Source of the DNA: Rickettsiales bacterium
Lineage (GTDB): Bacteria > Pseudomonadota > Alphaproteobacteria > Rickettsiales > Rickettsiaceae
NCBI GenBank assembly: GCA_947456795.1
Contig: CANGTI010000002.1
Coordinates: 124,001-188,000, forward strand
Direction: 5' to 3'
DNA: 64,000 nt
The notes beneath the pieces are model-generated. The model did not search any database. It was not told the DNA's origin and saw nothing but the letters and a program-made list of their open reading frames with translations. Position 1 is the stretch's first letter; every line of letters begins with the position of its first letter. Both the position numbers and the translations under genes were made by a program. Positions 37,147 to 45,791 of the stretch are shown one piece after another.

Positions 37147-38865
37147 TTACATGGAATTCATGGGTTCAATGCCTATTATGTCAAAACCAGAATCAATTAT
37201 GTTAATAGTAGCCCTAGCAATCAAAGAACGAGCAACAGTCAAAGACAAATCATCTTTAACGATCAATCTGTAAGGAGATTTCACATCGCACAAATCCCAC
37301 AAATAATGAAACTGCACCGCAAGATCTTGTAGGTAAGCAACAATTCTATGAGGCTCTAGGGAAAGTGCGGCATCCTCAAGAACTTTAGGCCATTGAGTAA
37401 ATTTTCTGATGATTGCTAGTTCCTCTTTGCGTGTCAATTGAGACATATCACAAGTGTTAATCTCAAGATTATTTAGACATTGAGGAAAATGTTCTTCTAT
37501 CTTTCTTAAAACTGATTTAGACCTTGCATAAGCATAATTAACATAAAAAATGGGATTGTCCTTAGACTGAGCTTGAACCTTGGTTATGTCAATGTCCAGG
37601 CCCACTTCGTTGGCCTTACTAATCATCATAAATCTAAAAACATCACACCCAATCTCTTCTATTAAGGATTGTACGCTTGCAAATGTACCTTTACGTTTTG
37701 ACATTGCAATTGGAACACCATCTTCAAAGTACCTTACCAGCTGACAAACTCTGATGTGGCAATCAACTTTATCATCGCTTAATGCATTTACAGCAGCTTT
37801 TAAGCGATCCACGTATCCAATATGATCTGCTCCTAAGACGACAATCAAAGACTCAAAACCTCTGTCTATCTTATCCTTGGTATACGCAATTTCACCTCCA
37901 AAGTAGGACCAACTACCATCCCCCTTTGCAAGGGATCTATCTTGACTGTCTCCAAATTGAGTGCTTTTAAAAAGCAGTTGGGGTACATCAGGTTCTCTCT
38001 GTGATCCCTGATGTCCTTTAGGCTCTGGAATCACACCTTCATACACCAAATTTTTGTTCTTTAGTAATGCAACAGCTTTTTCAACTTTTCCGTCCTGGTG
38101 CAGTAAAGCTTCAGAAGTAAAAACGTCGTGCTGCACTTTAATACATTCAAGATCTTGCTTAATAAGACGCATCATAGAATCTATAGTATGCTTTCTTACA
38201 ATTGCAAACCAATCTTGACTTGTTAGCAAAGCGTTACCGTATAAATCACTGATCTCTTTGGCAACTGCAATCAAATACTCTCCGGGATATAGACCTTCTG
38301 GTATTTGTTCATCTTCGTTTAAAACTATATTTTTGTATCGAATCCACACAGTATTTACCAGATCATTAATCTGGCCTCCGTAATCGTTGATGTAAAATTC
38401 TTTTGTGATAGCAAAACCACATTTTTTGAGCAACATTGCAAGAACATCTCCGTAAGCAGCAAGCCTTGCATGCCCTATATGCATTGGACCAGTAGGGTTT
38501 ACTGAAACATATTCAACGTTTACTCTTTTACCAAGACCAACATTTGGCGTCATGTACTCTGCATTATTCTCGATAATGTTTAAGAAATGCTTGTGCCAAA
38601 AAACATCCTTCAATGTTAGGTTTATGAAACCTGGTCTTGCAACTTCTACTATTTTGACGTATTCCAACTCTTCCAATCGTGCCTTAAGAAGCATTCCAAC
38701 ATCGAAGGGATTCTTAAGAAGCAATTTGCCAAGAACAAATGATATGTTCGTAGAAAGCTCTCCATGTTCACTGGCAAAACTAAGACCAACTTTTTCTAAC
38801 TTCAGATGAAAAACACTTTCCACAATGTCAGATAAATCTTTGCTTACCTGATGAAAAACTGTCAT
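37147..38865 (-). CDS. argS: Arginyl-tRNA synthetase
   Basis: Class I synthetase of 572 residues. The HIGH motif is in VNPTGPMHIGHARLAAYGD (near residue 118), and the KMSKS loop appears as AMSKRKGTFASV, a normal ArgRS variant. The N-terminal Add1 domain and the C-terminal anticodon-binding domain (LEDAALSLEPHRIVAYLQDLA) are both present. It charges the two tRNA-Arg genes in this window. Usual length is about 560-590. Confidence 0.96.
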   Translation of the reverse strand: MTVFHQVSKDLSDIVESVFHLKLEKVGLSFASEHGELSTNISFVLGKLLLKNPFDVGMLLKARLEELEYVKIVEVARPGFINLTLKDVFWHKHFLNIIENNAEYMTPNVGLGKRVNVEYVSVNPTGPMHIGHARLAAYGDVLAMLLKKCGFAITKEFYINDYGGQINDLVNTVWIRYKNIVLNEDEQIPEGLYPGEYLIAVAKEISDLYGNALLTSQDWFAIVRKHTIDSMMRLIKQDLECIKVQHDVFTSEALLHQDGKVEKAVALLKNKNLVYEGVIPEPKGHQGSQREPDVPQLLFKSTQFGDSQDRSLAKGDGSWSYFGGEIAYTKDKIDRGFESLIVVLGADHIGYVDRLKAAVNALSDDKVDCHIRVCQLVRYFEDGVPIAMSKRKGTFASVQSLIEEIGCDVFRFMMISKANEVGLDIDITKVQAQSKDNPIFYVNYAYARSKSVLRKIEEHFPQCLNNLEINTCDMSQLTRKEELAIIRKFTQWPKVLEDAALSLEPHRIVAYLQDLAVQFHYLWDLCDVKSPYRLIVKDDLSLTVARSLIARATINIIDSGFDIIGIEPMNSM

Positions 38866-38967
38866 ATTTAGGCCTTATAAGTCAAGATATTGAAAAAATG
38901 TCCGCAAATCTTCATAGTCAGTTTTAAGAACGAACAAATCATCCTAATCCTATAAGAAAGAATAATA

Positions 38968-39306
38968 ATGTCTTCAGATTTTTGTTTAAACATCACAAAA
39001 AGCGCACAAGACAGAATACGTCACCTGATCTCTTTAGAGGTAGACCCTGAGCTCAAATTACGCATTTCTGTAGATAGCGGGGGTTGCTCAGGCCTTTTCT
39101 ATAGATATGAACTCACGAGCATTGTAAATCAGGACGATATAGTTTATACCGCCTCAGAAACGAATTTAATAATAGACGAAATCTCCCAAACATTTCTTCA
39201 AAATAGCACATTAGATTATGTGGAAAATTTGGGAGGCTCTTTTTTTAAGATTATCAATCCAAACGCAAAATTAAAATGCGGTTGCGGCAGTTCTTTTGCT
39301 GTATGA
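38968..39306 (+). CDS. erpA: A-type iron-sulfur cluster carrier (ErpA/IscA family)
   Basis: 112-residue Fe-S insertion protein of the HesB family. The three cluster-binding cysteines are present: one in SGGCSGLFYRY (near residue 41) and two in the C-terminal CGCGSSF. ErpA, IscA and SufA cannot be separated on sequence alone; the stand-alone position favours ErpA. It is divergent from argS with about 100 bp between starts. Confidence 0.88.
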   Translation: MSSDFCLNITKSAQDRIRHLISLEVDPELKLRISVDSGGCSGLFYRYELTSIVNQDDIVYTASETNLIIDEISQTFLQNSTLDYVENLGGSFFKIINPNAKLKCGCGSSFAV

Positions 39307-39322
39307 AGACTACGCGCTTTCG

Positions 39323-40354
39323 TTATGAAATGGATAAAGAATCCATGGGCCATCTAGATAAAGGACGGAAATACATTTGCGTAGATTGACCAAATTTGAA
39401 TCTTTCTTGAGCTGCCCAGGCTATCATTGCTGCGTTGTCAGTACACAACCGCAATGGAGGTGCAATTAAAATAAAGTCCTGTTTTTCAGCAAAATCACCA
39501 ATAATCTGGCGCAAATAAAGATTAGCAGCCACACCTCCCGAAAGCACTAGTGTATTGGCTTCTTTACTTGCTGCCAATTTCCTAAATGCGTCGATTGCAT
39601 GCATACATTTTCTAACCAGAACCCTGCCCACTGTATACTGAAAAGAAGCACAAATGTCTGCAACATGCTTTTGGCTCAAAGTCCCAAGACTTAAAATCAA
39701 ATGTCTCAAAGAGGTTTTTAATCCCGAAAATGAAAGGTCGCTGCCAGGCTCATTCATCAAAGGATGAGGCAAGGCAAATGCATAGGGATTACCATTTCTA
39801 GCATAATCTTCTACTATAGGACCCCCCGGATAACCCAAATTTAGCATTTTTGCTAGTTTATCAAATACCTCTCCCAAAGCATCATCTAACGTTGATCCAA
39901 GCACCGTGTAACGACCAAGGCCCAAGACAGCTACAAATTGACAATGCCCTCCAGACATCAACAATAATAAATACGGATACTTAATTCCATGAGTAAGCCT
40001 TACGGTAAGAGCGTGCCCTTCTAGATGATTAATTGCAATAAAAGGTATACCCAAAGATGAAGAGATGGCTTTTGCAAATGTTACACCAGTAATTAACCCC
40101 CCTATTAATCCGGGTCCCCCAGTTGCTGCAACTGCAGCAAGTGATCTAATGTCATGATTTGCAAGGGCGCTCTCTGCAAGATGTTTTATATTGAGCAGAT
40201 GCAATCTTGAAGCTATCTCTGGAACAACCCCCTTATACTTAGCGTGCTCATCATGTTGACTACTGATAATATTGCTTATGATATTTCGCTCTGAATCTAC
40301 GAGAGCAACGCAAGTATCATCACAGCTAGATTCTATTCCTAGTATCAAAGTCAT
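39323..40354 (-). CDS. tsaD: tRNA N6-adenosine threonylcarbamoyltransferase TsaD
   Basis: Catalyses transfer of threonylcarbamoyl to A37 of ANN-reading tRNAs, with TsaB (encoded at 62.6-63.3 kb), TsaE and threonylcarbamoyl-AMP from TsaC. ATG 40354 gives ILGIESSCDDTCVAL at the start; the frame continues five codons upstream to a TTG. The metal-binding His pair appears in INHLEGHAL (HxxxH), and SGGHCQFVAV, GGVAANLYLR and CTDNAAMIAWA are the further ASKHA-fold motifs. 343 residues. Confidence 0.96.
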   Translation of the reverse strand: MTLILGIESSCDDTCVALVDSERNIISNIISSQHDEHAKYKGVVPEIASRLHLLNIKHLAESALANHDIRSLAAVAATGGPGLIGGLITGVTFAKAISSSLGIPFIAINHLEGHALTVRLTHGIKYPYLLLLMSGGHCQFVAVLGLGRYTVLGSTLDDALGEVFDKLAKMLNLGYPGGPIVEDYARNGNPYAFALPHPLMNEPGSDLSFSGLKTSLRHLILSLGTLSQKHVADICASFQYTVGRVLVRKCMHAIDAFRKLAASKEANTLVLSGGVAANLYLRQIIGDFAEKQDFILIAPPLRLCTDNAAMIAWAAQERFKFGQSTQMYFRPLSRWPMDSLSIS

Positions 40355-40442
40355 AAATTGTGCTATCAACTATTGAAATAGCTATGTTAACTCATTTGTC
40401 ATTTTATCCAATTTTTCCCATACTAAAAATAGTAATAGAAAC

Positions 40443-40727
40443 TTAAGATCTTTTATTTTTATGTAGCTTTATCATTTTGGAAGCAATGGAGCGGACGCAG
40501 TCTACTTCCAAATCAGCACTTACGCATACTTCTTGAAAACTCTGATTATCAACAAAAAGCCACTCCAATGCCTCTTCTGCAAACTGTTTGGCAATAAGGT
40601 TATTAGAAGTATTAGATGCATCAACAACTGCTTGCAAAATGATTGCTCTGCATAAAGCAATTTCTGCAGATTCATTTGCAATTTTCAATCTTTCAAAAGG
40701 TGCCTGAGGTTTGATTACGGAGAACAT
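40443..40727 (-). CDS. Small helical protein, possibly phage-derived DNA-binding type
   Basis: 94 residues, all predicted helical, start ATG 40727. The second half (AEEALEWLFVDNQSFQEVCVSADLEVDCVRSIASKM) resembles a small family common in alphaproteobacteria and their phages, in which a WL..D...F..VC..A.L....VR pattern is conserved; its function is unknown and a helix-turn-helix role is only inferred. It stands alone between tsaD and a 380-bp gap. Confidence 0.55.
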   Translation of the reverse strand: MFSVIKPQAPFERLKIANESAEIALCRAIILQAVVDASNTSNNLIAKQFAEEALEWLFVDNQSFQEVCVSADLEVDCVRSIASKMIKLHKNKRS

Positions 40728-41108
40728 AAATTACGTATGCTTTATTGAGTTAAAAATTAGTGTGCATTCTAAAATAAGCACATTTTTTGTTAAGCACTAA
40801 TATGAATAAAAGCTTAACTAGCTCAATTCAAATTCATGATTTCAAACTATGTACTCATTATCTTAAATACTTTTTTTTCCAATAAACAAGGCCTTTTTTA
40901 GTACTATAATAGTTTTTTTCATGTTAAATGCAAATTAATGGTCATTTTTTATATACGCCAATTATTAATTAATGCTAAAGAAAATGTCGCGTTTTATTGA
41001 TACAAGAATGAGATTCTTGTAAATTCAGAAATAAACAAAATCTCCCCTTATGCTAATTTGCAAAAAAAAAAGATTTTATTTATGCTAAAGTCAGAATAAG
41101 AAAAAAGA
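40728..41108. other. Intergenic region downstream of secD
   Basis: About 380 bp, very AT-rich, no gene. It contains one perfect 9-bp hairpin with a 3-nt loop (TACAAGAAT-GAG-ATTCTTGTA, 41001-41021) and a repeated ATGCTAA string (near 40972, 41050 and 41083). The hairpin has no T run on either side, so a terminator role for secD is possible but not shown. Confidence 0.45.
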
Positions 41109-42650
41109 TTAGGCCTTAATCAATCTGCGTCGATAATAAGAACTAACTAAAGGCTGAGAAATCCAAAAACAGGTAAACATCGAAACGAAGATTCCAAGCC
41201 CAAAAGTGACAGCAAAGCCTTTCACCGCCCCTATGCCAAAAATATAAAGCAACACTGCGGCTATCAAACTTGTAAGATTTGCATCCAAGATAGTTTTGTA
41301 CGAAATTTTAAAGCCTCGCTTTACCGCAGACAGAGAGCTCATTCCGCCTCTTAACTCTTCTCTTATGTGTTCATATACCAATATGTTGGAATCAACGGCC
41401 ATACCCAAGGTCAAAATTATGCCCGCAATACCCGGTAGCGTGAGCGTGATCTGAAATAAAATTAATGTAGCCAAAATGTAAATAACGGTAGCAAACAAAG
41501 CAAACGTTGCCACAAGTCCAAGAAATCCATAACACCATATCATAAGCAATGAGACAGTGATCATTGCAATTAGTCCAGAAATTTTACTAGCAACTAGGGA
41601 ATCTTCACCAAGGGATGGTCCTATAACTTTTTCTTCAATAATTTTAAGTGGGGCAGGCAAAGCTCCAGCTTTAAGAAGAAGCGCTAGCTCCTGAGCAGTG
41701 TCTATATTAAAATTTCCAGAAATGATACCAGCTCCACCTGGTATATGGTCATTTATCACTGGAGCACTGATCAGCTCATTATCTAAAACTATAGCTAATT
41801 GCCTTCCTTTGTAAGACCTTGTAACGTCACCAAAGATGCGAGCGCCAATACTGTTAAAACTAAATGCCACAACAGGTCGACCCTCTATAAATTGCACGCA
41901 AGCATCTGTAAGCAAGTCCCCAGTAATTAAAGGCAAAAAGCCTATTTGACAAAGTTGTGAACCAAAAAGGATGCTTTTAGAAGCAATGCCCTTAGATTGA
42001 TCTTGAGCATCAATCATAAGATGAAAAGATAATTGCGCAGTCTTTCCTATAATGCTTTTCAAAGAGGATAAATCTTTTATACCAGGAACCTGAATCAACA
42101 AAGCACGATTACCTTGTTTTTGCAGAGTAGGCTCTTTAGTGCCAAAAGCATCAACACGTCGTCTAATCGTCTCCATAGAACGCTCCATGGTCTCGTCGAG
42201 CAATTGATCACAAAAAGATGCATCGTAAGATACCTTTATGATTTTTGAATCCCCTAATGTGTCAGCATGTAAAGCCAAATCACGGTCAAGAGATTTGATC
42301 TTTTTTGTGATTTTTTGCAGGTCGTGAGAAGTCCTGATACAAACATTGTTTCCTTCTTTGTAAATATCTAAGAAGTCTATGCCTTCTTTATTGAAGACCT
42401 TTTTTATATCTTGGCAAAGTAAGTTTAGTTTGTCCGCAAGACACTTGTCAAAATCCACTTCAAGCAATAACTGCACCCCTCCTCTAAGGTCCAAACCCAA
42501 CATAACCTCTTGTTTAAGGGCAGAATTCTGAATAGATGTAAGGTTGTTTCCGAAAAATGCGGCAAAAAGGAGAAAGCAACAAAAAAGAAGCAAAAAAGAG
42601 CTTATAAGAAATTTTATTGAGCTCCAGCTAAAAAGTTTGGTAATTGACAT
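41109..42650 (-). CDS. secD: Protein translocase subunit SecD
   Basis: Membrane protein of 513 residues with one N-terminal membrane segment, the LGLDLRGGVQLLLEVD motif near residues 47-62, a large periplasmic domain, and five C-terminal segments with TLPGIAGIILTLGMAVDSNILVYEHIREELR. It works with SecF in the last stage of protein export. yajC is immediately upstream, giving yajC-secD; secF is placed elsewhere (14.2-15.1 kb). Confidence 0.96.
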   Translation of the reverse strand: MSITKLFSWSSIKFLISSFLLLFCCFLLFAAFFGNNLTSIQNSALKQEVMLGLDLRGGVQLLLEVDFDKCLADKLNLLCQDIKKVFNKEGIDFLDIYKEGNNVCIRTSHDLQKITKKIKSLDRDLALHADTLGDSKIIKVSYDASFCDQLLDETMERSMETIRRRVDAFGTKEPTLQKQGNRALLIQVPGIKDLSSLKSIIGKTAQLSFHLMIDAQDQSKGIASKSILFGSQLCQIGFLPLITGDLLTDACVQFIEGRPVVAFSFNSIGARIFGDVTRSYKGRQLAIVLDNELISAPVINDHIPGGAGIISGNFNIDTAQELALLLKAGALPAPLKIIEEKVIGPSLGEDSLVASKISGLIAMITVSLLMIWCYGFLGLVATFALFATVIYILATLILFQITLTLPGIAGIILTLGMAVDSNILVYEHIREELRGGMSSLSAVKRGFKISYKTILDANLTSLIAAVLLYIFGIGAVKGFAVTFGLGIFVSMFTCFWISQPLVSSYYRRRLIKA

Positions 42651-42753
42651 AAAGGGCTCATAAAGGCAAACCCTCTCTCTGAAAAAAAGGAGGAGAAAAG
42701 TGTATTTAAGATCAAGCGCAGAGGATTAATAAAAACTCCACACATTATTCATT

Positions 42754-43176
42754 CTAGTTGGTGACCTCATTTTCATTCTTACCAGAAGGTTCCACAGCTG
42801 CTATAGAGCTTTTAAGCATCTTAATTTTTACACCTTTGGAAACTTCTAGCTTAAAATGTCTATCTCCACATTCAGAAACAGCACCAAAAATACCAGCATG
42901 GGTAATGACATTATCTCCAGATTTGATATTGCTGATCATTTCTTCTAAAGCCTTACGTTTTTTATTTTGAGGTCTTATAATCAGAAAATAAAATACTCCA
43001 AATACTAGCAAGATGGGAACGTATCCAGTCCAATTTTTGACAAATCCGGCAAATCCATCTTGTATCATGGATGAAGAATCTGCAAAGCAAACGGAGGTAA
43101 ACAGAAAATTTAACAAGAAAAGAGAGCAAAAACTCATCCCTTTTCTAACATTTTCAAACAAATCAGCTAAAGTCAT
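42754..43176 (-). CDS. yajC: Preprotein translocase subunit YajC
   Basis: 140 residues. A first hydrophobic stretch (residues 15-32, possibly a signal peptide with the start at Met 14) precedes the family's membrane segment and signature PILLVFGVFYFLIIRPQNKKRKA, followed by a cytoplasmic domain (GDNVITHAGIFGAVSE). The double hydrophobic N-terminus is also seen in other Rickettsiales YajC proteins. It forms an operon with secD. Confidence 0.93.
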   Translation of the reverse strand: MTLADLFENVRKGMSFCSLFLLNFLFTSVCFADSSSMIQDGFAGFVKNWTGYVPILLVFGVFYFLIIRPQNKKRKALEEMISNIKSGDNVITHAGIFGAVSECGDRHFKLEVSKGVKIKMLKSSIAAVEPSGKNENEVTN

Positions 43177-43414
43177 AGTAAGTTCATCTTAATTGAAATT
43201 CATGTTGGATTTTACTAAAATTAGGTAAATCCCAATATACAGAATAAAATCGTGGGATCATAATATAAAAAGATTTGATAAGCAATACGAAGACAAATAA
43301 TCTAATTACAATCCCAGAACTTTAAACTAGAGTATTGATAGAGTATTGAATTGACTTTTGCTCTGGCCCCAATAAAGTCAGGTTTGGTCTCTGCTTTATC
43401 TATTTATTTGCACT

Positions 43415-44698
43415 ATGTGTATGAATAACTTCCTTCGTGTGCTGATCATTTTTTTAGGATTGGTCTTTGAGAGCAATGCCCTTGGGTTGACTTTAGAAGA
43501 ATGTTTTGAATCAGCAAAAAAAACAAATCCAAGATTTGAAATCTTAAAGATCAGCAAAAAGGAACAAAAACTCTACAAAACGAAATCGTTTCTAGATATT
43601 TTGCCCCAAGTAGACTTGAGTCGCAAACTCAATGACGACCCACAACCCTTAAGAACCAAAATTGCATCCAAAAAACCAAATGCTATCATTGCAAGAGGAA
43701 ACATCTCCTTAGCTCAAATATCATCAATAGGATCTCACAGCTACCGTGCAAACGTAGAACAAAATATCGCATTGTCTGAAGAGCAAAAGCTTCTTATGGA
43801 GGGAATTAAATGTTATCTAAGCTTTTGTGAGGAAAAACACAAACTTGCATTATCATCTTCCACTTTGGAATTTGCAAAAAGTGGAAATAAATTAGCTACA
43901 GCAAAATTCCAAATGGGATCTGCTACAAAAATTGACGTACTCAATTCTGAAGCTGAATTAGCTAAAGCCGCATTTGATAAAGATTCCCAAGAAAATGCAT
44001 TGACAATAGCTAAACGCACATTTACACAATTTTTCGGCATTACACCAGATGGAGAAATAGAAACACCAAGTAATCAAAGAGAAATGGCCCTTTCTCGAGA
44101 TGAATTGCTGCAATTTACCTTAGCAAACAACCCAAATCTCAAAGCAAAGCAAAACTCTGCATCAATGCAAAAGGCTATGCTTGCACAAAGCGCCGCTGAA
44201 AGACTACCTCAAATCGAGTACTCATTCAGGACCACTCTTGACAATGCAAATCCTGACGAAACCGTACAATGGGCCTTATCGATTCCAATTCTTGCAGGAC
44301 AACAAAGTTCTATTTTAGATATTCCTTTAAAAAAACATGCTCTGAGAAAAGCCATGATAGCCAAAATGCATTACCAAGATGAGCTAGAAGCAAATGTGCT
44401 TGCTAATTGGCAAAATCAAGAACAACAAAAAGCGCAATTAAGGATGTTGGAAAAATACATAGAGGCAAAAAATTTGAGATTGACAGCAATCACTCAGGAA
44501 TGCGCATTAGGTAAGGGCACCTTAATTGATTTATATAAAGCAGCACAAGAACTCGATATAGCAAAGTTACAGCAAGTGAAAGCGCAATATGGTCTAATCA
44601 TATCAAAGTACGAAATACTTGCCCTTTGCGGCAACTTGAGTAAAGAGCTATTCCCAAATACAAAAGACAGCAAAAAAATCAAAAAAATACAAAGTTAG
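43415..44698 (+). CDS. tolC: TolC-like outer-membrane efflux protein
   Basis: 427-residue outer-membrane factor. A signal peptide (about residues 5-22) leads into LTLEECFESAKKTNPRFE, the usual TolC start. Two repeats of long helices follow, with SATKIDVLNSEAELAKAAFD and GKGTLIDLYKAAQELDIAKLQQ as the paired conserved segments. It would form the exit duct for type I secretion or drug efflux; partners (membrane fusion protein, ABC or RND pump) are not in the window. ATG 43421 is an equally good start. Confidence 0.88.
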   Translation: MCMNNFLRVLIIFLGLVFESNALGLTLEECFESAKKTNPRFEILKISKKEQKLYKTKSFLDILPQVDLSRKLNDDPQPLRTKIASKKPNAIIARGNISLAQISSIGSHSYRANVEQNIALSEEQKLLMEGIKCYLSFCEEKHKLALSSSTLEFAKSGNKLATAKFQMGSATKIDVLNSEAELAKAAFDKDSQENALTIAKRTFTQFFGITPDGEIETPSNQREMALSRDELLQFTLANNPNLKAKQNSASMQKAMLAQSAAERLPQIEYSFRTTLDNANPDETVQWALSIPILAGQQSSILDIPLKKHALRKAMIAKMHYQDELEANVLANWQNQEQQKAQLRMLEKYIEAKNLRLTAITQECALGKGTLIDLYKAAQELDIAKLQQVKAQYGLIISKYEILALCGNLSKELFPNTKDSKKIKKIQS

Positions 44699-44837
44699 GC
44701 CATCCGAATTTGACATATAGGTCAACATATATAAGAATGTGATCTGCAGTAGCTGGTCTTATGAAACCTTGGTAAGAAGTTTTAGAGGCTAGTTCTGGCT
44801 GCATAGTTTTTGAATACAAGTATCAATAAAAACATCC

Positions 44838-45461
44838 GTGACTAACATCGCAAAATCAAAATACAAAGTCAGCCGAAGATTAGGCGTGAGCATATGGGGA
44901 GACGCTAAAGATCCTTTCCTTTCCTCTAGAAATTACAAGCCTGGTCAGCATGGAGCAAACGCTAGGACAAGCTTTTCTTACTATGGAAGAAGGTTGAGTG
45001 CCAAGCAAAAAATCAAAGCCCATTACGGTAGAATCACTGAGACGCAATTAAGAAATACATTTGAACTTGCTAAGAAAACTCAAGGTAACGCTGCGGACAA
45101 CTTCATATCCTTATTGGAAAGAAGACTTGACGTAGTTGTCTACAGACTCAACATTGCCCCAACAATTTTTACGGCAAGACAACTTGTGAGTCACAAACAT
45201 ATAACCGTCAATAGTAAAGTAGTAAACATTGGAAGCTATAGAGTCAAACCTGGAGATATCATAGGGCTTACAAGTAAATCTCAAGAAATGAAGTGCATCT
45301 CTGACTCACTGGAGATGATGGCAAGACAAGTACCTGGTTATTTGAAGATGGATGCTAAAAATAAAATTGGAGTCTTTGTAAGAACCCCTGAAAACTTTGC
45401 AGAAGTGCCTATTCCTTTTCAGGTAGATACGGATCTGATCATTGAGCATTACTCTCGATAG
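44838..45461 (+). CDS. rpsD: 30S ribosomal protein S4
   Basis: 16S-binding assembly initiator of the small subunit. The start is GTG at 44838. The N-terminal region (KYKVSRRLGVSIWGDAKDPF), YKPGQHG, KQKIKAHYG and the S4 RNA-binding domain (ERRLDVVVYRLNIAPTIFTARQLVSHKHITV) are all in place. 207 residues, the usual length. It is a single gene, not part of a ribosomal operon, as is normal in alphaproteobacteria. Confidence 0.97.
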   Translation: MTNIAKSKYKVSRRLGVSIWGDAKDPFLSSRNYKPGQHGANARTSFSYYGRRLSAKQKIKAHYGRITETQLRNTFELAKKTQGNAADNFISLLERRLDVVVYRLNIAPTIFTARQLVSHKHITVNSKVVNIGSYRVKPGDIIGLTSKSQEMKCISDSLEMMARQVPGYLKMDAKNKIGVFVRTPENFAEVPIPFQVDTDLIIEHYSR

Positions 45462-45505
45462 AAAAATTTGTGCGCATTGGTCGTCAATACGCAAACATGT
45501 AGATC

Positions 45506-45703
45506 ATGTCTTTATTTATTAGATTTGCTGCGATAAAGCTGGTAAGGCTTTATCAATTGTGTGTGAATCCCATCTTCTTTGGGGGTTGTTGCAGATTTAA
45601 TCCAACATGTTCCAGATACGCTATTATAGTGTTAAAGCGATTACCTTTAAAGATTGCATTTTATCTAATCTGTAAAAGACTGCTAAAATGTCACCCCTTT
45701 TAA
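45506..45703 (+). CDS. yidD: Membrane protein insertion efficiency factor YidD, 3' end apparently shifted
   Basis: 65 residues matching YidD: IRLYQ-type KLVRLYQLCVNPIFFGGCCRFNPTCSRYAI and the end KRLLKCHPF. The family continues with a short GGxDPVP-like tail, but the frame stops right after HPF at a TTTT-TAA. Removing one base of the CCCCTTTT run would read on as KGDNHYLQNQ and 19 more residues to a stop at 45791. So either the tail is lost, the gene is frameshifted, or the run holds a sequencing error. YidD helps YidC insert membrane proteins. Confidence 0.8.
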   Translation: MSLFIRFAAIKLVRLYQLCVNPIFFGGCCRFNPTCSRYAIIVLKRLPLKIAFYLICKRLLKCHPF

Positions 45704-45791
45704 AGGAGACAATCATTATTTGCAGAATCAAGATGTAGATTTTTTGCAAATGCTTGAATCACATCCAATCCTTAAAGCACCTTCCAAGTAA

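Noticed and set aside
43321-43400. Signal recognition particle RNA or other small RNA before the tolC-like gene
   Set aside because: CTGG and CAGG strings occur but the conserved GGTCAG...GGAAG core and long stem of 4.5S RNA are absent.
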